A stretch of 64,000 nucleotides of DNA, taken from NCBI GenBank assembly GCA_032073245.1, contig DAMANX010000024.1, forward strand, positions 1 through 64,000, given 5' to 3'. Shown here piece after piece: positions 27,291 to 36,837 of the stretch. Every line of letters begins with the position of its first letter. The first letter of the stretch is position 1. The position numbers were made by a program, and so were the translations under genes. Origin of the DNA: QVMG01 sp032073245. Lineage in GTDB: Bacteria > Bacteroidota > Bacteroidia > Bacteroidales > Tannerellaceae. Below the pieces are notes generated by a model. That model ran no database searches, was not told the origin of the DNA, and was given only the letters and a program-made list of their open reading frames with translations.

Positions 27291-27661
27291 AATTACATAA
27301 CGTATTAAAAATTAGGATGCGTAAAGATAACTAGGATTTTGGGAACTCCTAAAATTAATATTTATAATCTGCAGGAGTTAATACATATAACTTTACATTT
27401 GAATATAATTACGAAGTAAGAAAATAAAAACGATACTACAGATGCAGATAAAGTAAGAAATAATCTATCTTTGTCTGCATTACATTTTTTCCGGAATGAA
27501 AATCTGAAAGGCTTTATAGATTTTCATTCTATTTATAAACTATTACTCAATGCAATTAAAGATATCAGCTTTAATCAAGGATTTCTTATACCCGTTAACC
27601 CTTCGGCACAAAACTACTCTGCTGCCGAATTCCAATATGTTTGACCTTATAATAAAATAAT
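27291..27661. promoter_or_regulatory. Divergent promoter region between sulfatase and GH2 genes
   Basis: On the plus strand, -7-like boxes TATCTTTG (27466-27473) and TATGTTTG (27636-27643) precede the GH2 gene. The second is 18 nt before its ATG. On the minus strand a near match TATCTTTA lies at 27329-27322, ahead of the sulfatase. No convincing -33 elements, repeats or genes are visible. Confidence 0.4.
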
Positions 27662-30600
27662 ATGAAACAATTATTCTTACTCGCAGCAATCTTTTTTTGT
27701 TCCGGCAGTATATCTGCTCAAAAATTTACGGAATGGAAAGATCCTTCTGTAAACAGTATCAACAGGGCACAGATGCATGCATCCTATTTTGCTTATGAGA
27801 ACAGAGAAAAAGCTGAAACAGGCGACAGGCTTACTTCTGGAAATTTTCTTTCTTTAAACGGTATGTGGCGCTTTCAATGGGTTCGCCATCTCACCGAGCG
27901 CCCGAAAGACTTCTTCCAAACTACCTACGTTGATAAAGGTTGGGATTTTATCGAAGTTCCCGGTATGTGGGAAATGAATGGATATGGAGATCCTTTGTAT
28001 GTCAATCAACGGTATGAATGGGATTATCTGATGAAACCCGAACCTCCCATTACTCCCGAGGAAAATAATCATGTGGGTTCTTATCGCCGCGAGATTGAAA
28101 TACCTAATAACTGGGATGGGAAAGAAGTGTTTCTACATTTTGGAGCTGTTGCGTCCAATGTATATGTATGGGTGAACGGACGGTTTGTTGGATACGGTGA
28201 AGACAGTAAGCTGGAATCTGAATTTAATGTGACTTCTTATCTGAAAAAAGGTAAGAATCTGATTGCATTCCAGGTATTTCGTTGGTCAGATGGACGCTAT
28301 GTGGAATGTCAGGATTTCTGGCGGTTTTCAGGTGTTTCCCGTGATGTATATATGTATGCTCGTAATAAGGAATATATTGCCGATTACAAGATTGTAGCTT
28401 CACTAACGGATAATTATCAGGACGGACAATTAACAATTGATACAGACCTATCCTTTGCTGGAAAAGGCTATGAAGTGTCATTTGAATTAATCAATCCGGA
28501 AGGAGAAACTATCTGGAAAGATAAAAGTAAAGCACAAAGGAAAATAACCGTTCAATCTCAATTCTCTAAAGTAAAGCCCTGGACAGCAGAGACACCCAGC
28601 CTTTATCAGTTGTATATTTCACTTTATAACGGAAAAGGTGAATTGATCGAATGCATTCCTCAACGTGTAGGATTCAAAAAAGTTGAAGTTCGTAATAGCC
28701 AGCTACTGGTTAACGGAAAACCAATCCTGATAAAAGGGGTGAACCGTCATGAAGTTGATCCTGACGGAGGTTTTTATGTAAGCCGTGAACGTATGAAACA
28801 GGATATCCGTATAATGAAAGAGTATAACATCAATTCAGTCCGTACATCACATTATCCGGTTGATCCTTATCTGTACGAATTATGTGATATCTATGGTATC
28901 TATGTACTCGACGAAGCCAATGTAGAAGCACATGGCTATGAAAATATTGCCGATATGAAAGATTGGATGATAACACATGTGGAACGTACTACCCGCATGG
29001 TTGAGCGTGACAAAAACGTTCCTTCTATTATTATCTGGTCAATGGGAAATGAATCGGGTGACGGAATAAACTTTGTAGAAAGCTATAAACAAATGAAAGC
29101 AATCGACCCAACACGTCCTATTCAATATCAACGTGCGGGAAAGAAAGATCATACGGATATCTTCTGCCCTTTCTATGTAGATTATGACTACCTGAAACAA
29201 TATGGCGAAAGGGATGAAGCAATGCCACTGATCCAATGTGAATATGCACATGCCATGGGTAATTCAATGGGTGGCTTCAAAGAGTACTGGGATCTGTATC
29301 GTAAATACGATAATCTACAAGGAGGCTATATCTGGGATTTTGTAGACCAGGGTATTCGTGACTATCGAAACGGGAAGATGATTTATGCATACGGGGGTGA
29401 CTTTGGTAAAGACCTTCCGTCCGACAACAACTTTAATTGTAACGGCTTATTGAGCCCCGACCGTATACCCAATCCACACATGGATGAAGTACGAACTATT
29501 CATCAATCCATTTGGACTAGTCCGGTTGATATTCAGAATGGGAAAATCAGTATTTTCAATGAGAACTTTTTTATCGATCTTAATAATATCTATCTGGAAT
29601 GGCAACTGAAAGAAGAAGGCTCCGTATTGAAACAAGGCATCATTTCTGATCTGATAATTGCTCCACAAGGGAAAAAGGAAATCACTCTTCCTTACGAAGC
29701 AGTAGCGAATGGCAAAGAACAATTCCTTGAAGTATCATACAAGCTTAAAAATAAGGAATCATTATTACCTGCCGGTTACACTGTAGCCCGTCAACAACTG
29801 GAAATAAATCCGTATGACTGGAAAAGTACATCTGAAACAAAATCATCTGATGAATTAAATCTTACTGAAACCCGATATGCAGTTGAAATAGAATCTCCGT
29901 TTTTCCAGATTCGCTTCCAAAAAGAAAATGGCTTATTAAGTGATTATATTTATAAGGGACAAAACTTCCTGGCAGATGGAGAATATATGCAACCTAATTT
30001 CTGGCGTGCCCCAACTGATAACGATTACGGCGCACGTTTCCAACAAAAACTAAATGTCTGGAAAGAACCGGCAATGAAGCTTACGTCATTTGATGCAAAA
30101 CAACAGAATAACCAGATTGAAATAATAGCAAAATACACACTAACAGAGCTGGAAGCAGAATTATCATTGATTTATAATATCCATAATTCAGGAGAGATTT
30201 TTATTACGCAGACATTAAATGTTGAAGGAAATGGAGCAGAAAAACCTATACTTCCTCGTTTCGGTATGCAGATGACAACACCAAAAGGTTTTGAACATAT
30301 CACTTATTATGGCAGAGGTCCTATTGAAAACTATGCCGACCGAAAGTTTAGTACCTTTATTGATGTTTATAATCAAACTGTCGAACAGCAATATTATCCT
30401 TATATCCGCCCACAGGAAACAGGTAATAAAACGGATATCCGCTGGTATCGTCTACATCATCAGAATGGCAAAGGGATTGAGATTATCTCGCAAAATCCTT
30501 TGAATGCAACTGCTTTGCATTTTAAAACCGAAGATCTGGATGACGGAATAAAGAAAGACCAACGTCACGGACTGGAATTGGATCCTCGCCCAACTACGAC

Positions 30601-30730
30601 CCTTTCTATCGATCTGGCTCAAATGGGATTGGGATGTATTGATACGTGGGGGGCTATTCCTATGGAACAGTCTTTACTGCCTTATCAGAATTATGAGTTC
30701 AAATTTACAATCAGACCAATAGATTTTTGA
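27662..30730 (+). CDS. GH2 beta-galactosidase, LacZ-like, secreted
   Basis: The 1022-aa protein has a signal peptide (FCSGSISAQ), a jelly-roll sugar-binding domain (residues 40-230, YVWVNGRFVGYGEDSKLESEF), an Ig-like domain, a TIM barrel with acid/base E464 (IIWSMGNESGDG) and nucleophile E527 (LIQCEYAHAMGNS), and a C-terminal Bgal_small_N domain (NFWRAPTDNDYG, YGRGPIENYADR). This full LacZ layout supports removal of terminal beta-1,4- or beta-1,3-galactose. Sulfatases on either side suggest action on sulfated galactosides after desulfation. A strong convergent hairpin follows the gene. Confidence 0.92.
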   Translation: MKQLFLLAAIFFCSGSISAQKFTEWKDPSVNSINRAQMHASYFAYENREKAETGDRLTSGNFLSLNGMWRFQWVRHLTERPKDFFQTTYVDKGWDFIEVPGMWEMNGYGDPLYVNQRYEWDYLMKPEPPITPEENNHVGSYRREIEIPNNWDGKEVFLHFGAVASNVYVWVNGRFVGYGEDSKLESEFNVTSYLKKGKNLIAFQVFRWSDGRYVECQDFWRFSGVSRDVYMYARNKEYIADYKIVASLTDNYQDGQLTIDTDLSFAGKGYEVSFELINPEGETIWKDKSKAQRKITVQSQFSKVKPWTAETPSLYQLYISLYNGKGELIECIPQRVGFKKVEVRNSQLLVNGKPILIKGVNRHEVDPDGGFYVSRERMKQDIRIMKEYNINSVRTSHYPVDPYLYELCDIYGIYVLDEANVEAHGYENIADMKDWMITHVERTTRMVERDKNVPSIIIWSMGNESGDGINFVESYKQMKAIDPTRPIQYQRAGKKDHTDIFCPFYVDYDYLKQYGERDEAMPLIQCEYAHAMGNSMGGFKEYWDLYRKYDNLQGGYIWDFVDQGIRDYRNGKMIYAYGGDFGKDLPSDNNFNCNGLLSPDRIPNPHMDEVRTIHQSIWTSPVDIQNGKISIFNENFFIDLNNIYLEWQLKEEGSVLKQGIISDLIIAPQGKKEITLPYEAVANGKEQFLEVSYKLKNKESLLPAGYTVARQQLEINPYDWKSTSETKSSDELNLTETRYAVEIESPFFQIRFQKENGLLSDYIYKGQNFLADGEYMQPNFWRAPTDNDYGARFQQKLNVWKEPAMKLTSFDAKQQNNQIEIIAKYTLTELEAELSLIYNIHNSGEIFITQTLNVEGNGAEKPILPRFGMQMTTPKGFEHITYYGRGPIENYADRKFSTFIDVYNQTVEQQYYPYIRPQETGNKTDIRWYRLHHQNGKGIEIISQNPLNATALHFKTEDLDDGIKKDQRHGLELDPRPTTTLSIDLAQMGLGCIDTWGAIPMEQSLLPYQNYEFKFTIRPIDF

Positions 30731-30760
30731 ATAAGTTATAATTTGTAAGTAGGTAAGCAC

Positions 30761-30810
30761 AAAGGGCTTTAATGTGAATAACTCCCGGGTTATTCACATT
30801 AAAGCCCTTT
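30761..30810. terminator. Long perfect hairpin between convergent GH2 genes
   Basis: Two perfect 22-nt arms (30761-30782 and 30789-30810) leave a 6-nt loop in the 118-nt gap between the convergent genes. The arms begin AAAGGGCTTTAATGTG. It should terminate transcription in both directions. Confidence 0.8.
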
Positions 30811-30848
30811 CCAGGGCAATTGCTTATTTTCACCTCTACTCTAATATC

Positions 30849-33350
30849 CTACTCACTAATCAACTCGATCTTTGCTCCACGTACTCCCGGCGCTGTAGCT
30901 TCCAATACGATAACTCCCGGCTGTTCATTTGTTTGAACAATTGCTGTCATCTGCCCACTGAATAGTTTCATCTGTGGAAGATGGAAAGGTTCTAGGCTGA
31001 TACTATTCCCATTTGCTCCTGCACGGTAAGTTCCTGCACCACGTACATTAAATTTAATCAGGTGTGTCGCGTCCGGACAAAGGTTGCCTTTACGATCTAC
31101 TACTCTTACATTGATAAAGGATAAGTCTTTTCCGTCTGCAGTCAGGTGGGTACGGTCGGCACTTAATTCCAGATGATGTGGTTTACCTGCGGTATGAATT
31201 TCTTCTTCAGCAACTGCATTTCCATCTTTATCATAAGCTACAACTTTTACTGTTCCGGGTTCATATACCGTATCCATCCACATCAAACGGTATCGTTTCT
31301 GGCGGTCAAAGGAGGCTTGTGCTTCTTTATTCTCTGTAGCATCCAATTCGATGCTTGTATCTTTTGTTCTTTTTCCCTGGCTCTTTCCATTAATAAAAAG
31401 TTCTGCCGATGGATGATTGGTATAGACAAAGACAGGGGTCACCTCTCCTTCCCTACCTGGCCATGTCCAATGAGGTAGTACATGGAGTGTGTTTTCAGTT
31501 TTATTCCAATGGCTACGATATAGATAGTAACGGTCTTTAGGAATACCCGCAAGGTCAATTATACCGAAAAGTGAACTATGGCTTGGCCAATCGGTATAAT
31601 AAGGGGTTGGTTCTCCTATATAATCAAAACCTGTCCATACAAACTCACCAATGCAATAAGGCAGATCTTCTTGATAAATAAAATCATCATCCGGCAGGTT
31701 TGACCAACCACAATGTTCTACATCATAACTGCTACTCTGATGATCATCGTATTTTGCCATGGATCTACGTTCAACAGGAAATTTATATACTCCGCGTGAG
31801 CTTACAGTCGAAACTGTTTCACTTCCAAGGATGATCTGTTGTGGCAACTTTTTATATCCTTCCTGGTAAACGGGTAGGCGATAGTTGAATCCAACTATGT
31901 CCATCGTTGCTGCAAAGTTATTATTAATCACAGCCAAACCATGATCAAGTCCGTTTGTCACCATACGCGTCGGATCTTCCCGATGGCAAATATCCTGTAG
32001 GTAACGGGCAATCTTAGCCCCTCCTTCTACACTTTGATCGGGAACTTCGTTACCTATACACCACATCACGACACTGGGATTGTTACGGAACTGATGGATC
32101 AGATTCACCAGATCCTTCTCCGCCCATTCATTAAAGAAAAGATTATACCCATTCTTCATCTTGGGTGTTTTCCACTCATCAAATGTTTCAGGCATTACCA
32201 TAAAACCCATTTCATCACAGGCACGTATCAATTCAGGTGCAGGCATATTATGGGATGTACGGATCGCATTACAACCCATATCTTTCAGAATACGTAACTG
32301 ACGACGAATAGCCGCATCATTTACAGCAGCACCTAATGGGCCCAAATCATGATGATTACATACACCCTTAAACATCACCTTTTCCCCATTCAGGAAAAAA
32401 CCTTTATCAGGAATGATTTCAATCGTACGAATTCCGAAAGTTGTTGTATATTCATCTTTCAATTTATCACCCTCATATAACCGGGATACAGCCCGATAAA
32501 TTTCCGGTTTTTGGAGAGACCAAAGACGCGGTGTTTGTATAATAACTTCCTGCATAAAGCAGTCACCATCAAAAGGAGTTAATTGTGCTTTTGTTTCCAG
32601 TAAACGCGTTCCATAAGGATTCCATATTTCTGTTACCAGATTATAATGGCTCACCTCTGTTCCTTCCGGACGATTAATACGTGTCTTCAGATTGACCCGG
32701 GCAAATTCCTCATTTACTTGTGGTGTTGTTATTTGTGTTCCCCATACCGGAATATGAATATCTTCCGTAACAATCACGTGTACATTCCGATAAAGTCCTG
32801 CCCCGGGATACCAACGCGATGATTGCGGCAGGTTTTCCAAACGTACCGCCAGCATATTCTTCCCTTCTGCATTCAGAAAATCGGTTACATCAAAATGAAA
32901 AGAATTATACCCATAAGGCCAATAACCAACCTTTTTCCCATTTACAAATACGTTAGCCTGGCTCATTGCTCCATCAAATAACAACGTAACCCGTTTCCCT
33001 TTTGTAAACTGAGGAATATTCAACTCCGTACGATACCATCCTACCCCAACAAATGGTAATCCACCTGTCCGTCCTGAATGCGGTAAAGCTGCCTCCTGCC
33101 CATCCTGAACAATAGCCACTTCCTGTAAATCATTATAAGCATCAAAAGGCCCATATATAGCCCAATCATGTGGAACAGTAACAGTCTGCCACTTCGTATC
33201 ATTATAGGTCGGATCACTAAAATCAGTCTGATCTTCCCGGGTAAATTTCCAGTTCTTTTCTAATAAAAATTCACTTCGTACCTGGGCTGTGATAAAATGA
33301 GGTAATAGTATTAAGGCTACAAGTAATAAAGGCAAACAAGTTTTTTTCAT
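30849..33350 (-). CDS. GH2 glycoside hydrolase with DUF4982 domain (beta-galactosidase-like)
   Basis: The 833-aa protein has a signal peptide (ILLPHFITAQ), a GH2 sugar-binding jelly roll (FDGAMSQANVFVNGKKVGYWPYG), an Ig-like domain and a TIM barrel with acid/base E435 (MWCIGNEVPDQS) and a candidate nucleophile E511 (LGSETVSTVSSRGVY). DUF4982-like and Ig-like C-terminal domains follow (VFVYTNHPSAELFINGKSQG, LSADRTHLTADGKDLSFI). The layout is that of Bacteroides beta-galactosidase/beta-glucuronidase paralogs, so linkage specificity is uncertain. It precedes a sulfatase-susD-susC series on the opposite side of the convergent GH2. Confidence 0.9.
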   Translation of the reverse strand: MKKTCLPLLLVALILLPHFITAQVRSEFLLEKNWKFTREDQTDFSDPTYNDTKWQTVTVPHDWAIYGPFDAYNDLQEVAIVQDGQEAALPHSGRTGGLPFVGVGWYRTELNIPQFTKGKRVTLLFDGAMSQANVFVNGKKVGYWPYGYNSFHFDVTDFLNAEGKNMLAVRLENLPQSSRWYPGAGLYRNVHVIVTEDIHIPVWGTQITTPQVNEEFARVNLKTRINRPEGTEVSHYNLVTEIWNPYGTRLLETKAQLTPFDGDCFMQEVIIQTPRLWSLQKPEIYRAVSRLYEGDKLKDEYTTTFGIRTIEIIPDKGFFLNGEKVMFKGVCNHHDLGPLGAAVNDAAIRRQLRILKDMGCNAIRTSHNMPAPELIRACDEMGFMVMPETFDEWKTPKMKNGYNLFFNEWAEKDLVNLIHQFRNNPSVVMWCIGNEVPDQSVEGGAKIARYLQDICHREDPTRMVTNGLDHGLAVINNNFAATMDIVGFNYRLPVYQEGYKKLPQQIILGSETVSTVSSRGVYKFPVERRSMAKYDDHQSSSYDVEHCGWSNLPDDDFIYQEDLPYCIGEFVWTGFDYIGEPTPYYTDWPSHSSLFGIIDLAGIPKDRYYLYRSHWNKTENTLHVLPHWTWPGREGEVTPVFVYTNHPSAELFINGKSQGKRTKDTSIELDATENKEAQASFDRQKRYRLMWMDTVYEPGTVKVVAYDKDGNAVAEEEIHTAGKPHHLELSADRTHLTADGKDLSFINVRVVDRKGNLCPDATHLIKFNVRGAGTYRAGANGNSISLEPFHLPQMKLFSGQMTAIVQTNEQPGVIVLEATAPGVRGAKIELISE

Positions 33351-33424
33351 ATATCGTCATTTATTGATTCATGGAAGTACAAAGCTAATGAATTTCACTG
33401 TAATAGTCAAAAAGGTAAATCCAT

Positions 33425-34828
33425 TTAAAGCTCCCTTTTAAATGGGAACAATGTACTTGGTGTATGCGCCTGATCCATCAATTGCTCCATTTTTACTGCT
33501 TTATCTGGATATTGGCTAACGGCATTCATCTGCTCGGAAGGATCGGAAGAAATATTATAGAGTTCCAGACGTGTCTTCTCCGGTTGATTGACAAAAAGAC
33601 GGATCAATTTCCAGTTATCTTTCAGAATAGCCTGTTTTCCTCCCTCTTCATGAAATTCCCAATAGAGATAACTGTGTCGTTTTTGTTCTCCTTTTCCTGT
33701 AAGCTCAGGAAGGTAAGAAATACCATCTACTGTTACCGGCACCTCTTCTTTTACTATATCACACACCGTCGGCAGGAAATCCCAGAAAGCAGAAGCATGA
33801 TAGCTAACTGTTCCCGGTTTAATCTGTTTTGGCCAATGCACAATAAAAGGAGTACGGATACCACCTTCATAGAGATCACGTTTAATACCCCGGAAAGCAC
33901 CGTTACTATTGAAATAATCCGGATTATGCCCTCCTTCAGCATGAACACCATTATCTGAAGTAAAAACTATTATTGTATTCTCTAGTAATCCCTTTTCTTC
34001 CAGAAAAGCAGTAATACGTTCTACATCCTTATCAATACGGCTCACCATAGCCGCATAAGTAGCCCGTGGTTTGGGTTGATTGGCGTAATGATGATGTGTA
34101 AAAGGCGTTTCAAAGAAACTGTCGGCATAAGGTGCTACTTCCTCTTCCGGCGCTAATAAATCGGCATGGGGAAGAGTCGGTGTAAGGTAGATAAAGAAAG
34201 GTTTATCCTTATTTTCTTCAATAAATCCCAAAGTCTTTTCCAACAATAAATAAGGACTATATACCTCCTCATTCAGATTTATCTTGGTTTCATTTTCCCA
34301 AAGAAAACGAGGATAATAACGATGCGCATTCAATTGCCCCAGATAACCGAAAAAATAATCAAATCCCTGTTTATTCGGATGTCCTTCCGATTCGGGACCA
34401 CCCATACCCCATTTACCGATACAAGCTGTAACATAATCCTGTCGCTTAAGAATTTCCGCTACAGTAACTTCACTATCTTTCAACGGATAATCATATTGTT
34501 CTCCATCAGGTCCTTTTGTCCCTTTATTTCCACGAATATAAGCATGTCCAATATGTTTTCCCGTCATAAGAGCACATCGGGAAGGAGCACTTACAGTAGA
34601 ACCAGAATAATGCTGTGCAAAACGTACTCCATTAGCTGCCAGCTTATCAATTGCCGGTGTTTTTATCTGTTTTTGTCCATAACACCCTAAATCCCCTATA
34701 CCAAGATCATCAACCATTATATAGACGATATTAGGATGAGTTTTTTCCACGTTTTGCTGTGCCTGTGCATATGCCACCGGATATCCGCAGGCAGTGGCCA
34801 TCAATATTATTTTTTCAATATGTTTCAT
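33425..34828 (-). CDS. Serine-type sulfatase (arylsulfatase-like, S1 family)
   Basis: This 467-aa sulfatase has a signal peptide (PVAYAQ), metal-site MVDDLGIGDLGCYG (D40, D41), the maturation motif S80-A-P-S-R84, and a second metal-site VFTSDNGVHAEGGH. The GIRTPFIVHWP segment is typical of arylsulfatase A/galactose-sulfatase relatives. It lies downstream of the susD at 34910 in the same orientation, separated by a hairpin, and with the GH2 genes suggests attack on sulfated galactose units. Maturation again needs an anSME outside the window. Confidence 0.9.
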   Translation of the reverse strand: MKHIEKIILMATACGYPVAYAQAQQNVEKTHPNIVYIMVDDLGIGDLGCYGQKQIKTPAIDKLAANGVRFAQHYSGSTVSAPSRCALMTGKHIGHAYIRGNKGTKGPDGEQYDYPLKDSEVTVAEILKRQDYVTACIGKWGMGGPESEGHPNKQGFDYFFGYLGQLNAHRYYPRFLWENETKINLNEEVYSPYLLLEKTLGFIEENKDKPFFIYLTPTLPHADLLAPEEEVAPYADSFFETPFTHHHYANQPKPRATYAAMVSRIDKDVERITAFLEEKGLLENTIIVFTSDNGVHAEGGHNPDYFNSNGAFRGIKRDLYEGGIRTPFIVHWPKQIKPGTVSYHASAFWDFLPTVCDIVKEEVPVTVDGISYLPELTGKGEQKRHSYLYWEFHEEGGKQAILKDNWKLIRLFVNQPEKTRLELYNISSDPSEQMNAVSQYPDKAVKMEQLMDQAHTPSTLFPFKREL

Positions 34829-34844
34829 TATGGGATATTTTAAA

Positions 34845-34874
34845 AGGGTGTACCCTTTTTATGCGGTACACCCT
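34845..34874 (-). terminator. Hairpin between susD and sulfatase
   Basis: A perfect 9-bp stem (AGGGTGTAC at 34845-34853, GTACACCCT at 34866-34874) lies in the gap between susD and the sulfatase. It is a terminator or attenuator that could set a lower level of enzyme than of transporter. Confidence 0.55.
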
Positions 34875-34909
34875 GTTGAGTTTAATTCAATAGCATATTA
34901 TGATGATTC

Positions 34910-36826
34910 TTATTCTGCATTTGTTGCCGGATAACCATCGTTTTGTTTCAGATTTGTATTCAACAATAATTCATCTATAGGCAACGGATGTAAATAATAA
35001 TGATTTAACCACCCTTTACCTTGTGATACCGGATTTGCAAAAAAGACTACGCGCCCCTCATTACCTTCACGGTCCAGGGTGAGTTTGAAATTATTAATAT
35101 CAGCACCTTCTCCAACATGACGCTCATCTTCCAGATCGGACTTATTCATGAAGATACCCAATTGTTGTTTATTCATATATTCCGCTTTCTTCCAACGACG
35201 AAGGTCATCATTGCGATACCCTTCAAACATCAATTCAACCCTTCTTTCACGACGTATTTCCCATAGAATTGCATCAACAGTCTGATCGCGTTTCGGATCA
35301 AAGCCATCGTTTATTTCGGACACTTTCATAGGTTCCACATTCGCGCGGACACGTAATTTATTAATCGTTGCATCTGCAATCGTCTGATCAAACTTTCCAA
35401 GTTCCCAGGCAGCTTCTGCATGATTGACCATTACTTCTCCCATACGGAATAATGCATAATCAGTAGAATTATCCCCATTTGCCGTAAAAGCAGGTGTATG
35501 GCTATTATAGTATTTCCATGTATAATAACCACCATAAGAAGCCATATAACCCTGTCCCATATTATATTTATTATCCCGGAAATGAGGCATTTCACGAAGG
35601 ATCTGCCCTGCCCACTGCAAAGCAGGAAGAGTTTTGGTGGAACCCGCAGTTCCCGAAATACGGTCCATCAAATCTATAAACTCCCTGTCCTCCGGATTAT
35701 CAGTGTAGGTAACTGTAGACAAATCCATCGAAGTAGGTGTAGGAGTATTTACCTTGTAAGGAGGACAAACATTATAATAAAGACGATAGTCACGATTACG
35801 GAATTCCGTATAAATATCCGCATCTCCAGTATTTTTATCTCCACCGAATAATTCACTTATATAAATAGGTTTACCATCCTGGCATAAATAAGCAGCAACA
35901 GCTTCCGAACTTATTTCAGGGTAATGGGAAGAAGTACGTACATAACGGGACATATTATGGCCTTTCCCGTCAGATAGGAAATTCTTGTATAATAACACAC
36001 CTTTTACTCCCCTTAAATCTTCCGAATTAAATAGCTCGTCATAATGGGAATGAACTTCAGGATGCTTTTGTAACAATTCCGTAGAAGCAGTATAACTTGC
36101 ATTCAGATATGTCATACCATCAGATAATCCATGGTATTTCTGCCATGTACCTTCAAAAAGACCAAAGCGTGAAATCATAGCACACACCACATCCCGTGTA
36201 ATCGTATTTTCACCATCTCCATCCGGATTAATATTCTCTTTGGCATAAGAAAGCATTTCCAATACTTTAGCGGCTAAATCCAACCGCGGCATACGGCTGC
36301 CATACAAAATTTCCTCGTCAGTCTCATTGATCGCATTTTCAACCCAGATCGCACTTCCGAAGAAAGATATCAACCGGTAATATTCATTTGCTTTAAAGAA
36401 ATAAGCAACACTACGCCAATGCCGTTGATCTGCTTCATTCATTTCAGAAGTCTCAATATTTCCCAAAAGGATATTTATTGCCCGGATACGTTTATAAGGA
36501 TCAGACCATTCAGTTGTTGTGGATGGAACCGTTACAGTTTGCCATACCCATTTATTTTCGTTATTAGAATTACCATAAAACGCATTATCCGACTGCGTAT
36601 CAAATACACCTTTTCCCGTTGGCCCACTCTCAAAAGAAGTAGGTCCTGCATGCGCTCCTATATAAGTATAGAACTGCCAGGCGTATGTACGGAAGTTCTC
36701 ATAGGTAGTGAATACCGTTTCTTCTGTTTGTTTGTCCAAAGGTTTCCTTTCCAGGAAATCATCATTCAGACAGGATTGTAGTCCTAAACCTGCGATTAAT
36801 GTGCAAATTATATATATCTTTTTCAT
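34910..36826 (-). CDS. SusD/RagB-family lipoprotein
   Basis: This 638-aa SusD protein has a lipobox (IAGLGLQSC), the N-terminal DDFLERKPLDKQTEETVF, a helix region (AYFFKANEYYRLISFFGSAIWV) and a C-terminal IRRERRVELMFEGYRNDDLRRWKKAEY. It is longer than the average SusD, with an extra middle section. The chosen ATG at 36826 gives the signal peptide; the longer frame from 36892 would begin inside susC. It follows susC by 11 nt. Confidence 0.92.
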   Translation of the reverse strand: MKKIYIICTLIAGLGLQSCLNDDFLERKPLDKQTEETVFTTYENFRTYAWQFYTYIGAHAGPTSFESGPTGKGVFDTQSDNAFYGNSNNENKWVWQTVTVPSTTTEWSDPYKRIRAINILLGNIETSEMNEADQRHWRSVAYFFKANEYYRLISFFGSAIWVENAINETDEEILYGSRMPRLDLAAKVLEMLSYAKENINPDGDGENTITRDVVCAMISRFGLFEGTWQKYHGLSDGMTYLNASYTASTELLQKHPEVHSHYDELFNSEDLRGVKGVLLYKNFLSDGKGHNMSRYVRTSSHYPEISSEAVAAYLCQDGKPIYISELFGGDKNTGDADIYTEFRNRDYRLYYNVCPPYKVNTPTPTSMDLSTVTYTDNPEDREFIDLMDRISGTAGSTKTLPALQWAGQILREMPHFRDNKYNMGQGYMASYGGYYTWKYYNSHTPAFTANGDNSTDYALFRMGEVMVNHAEAAWELGKFDQTIADATINKLRVRANVEPMKVSEINDGFDPKRDQTVDAILWEIRRERRVELMFEGYRNDDLRRWKKAEYMNKQQLGIFMNKSDLEDERHVGEGADINNFKLTLDREGNEGRVVFFANPVSQGKGWLNHYYLHPLPIDELLLNTNLKQNDGYPATNAE

Positions 36827-36837
36827 ATCTGATGCTT

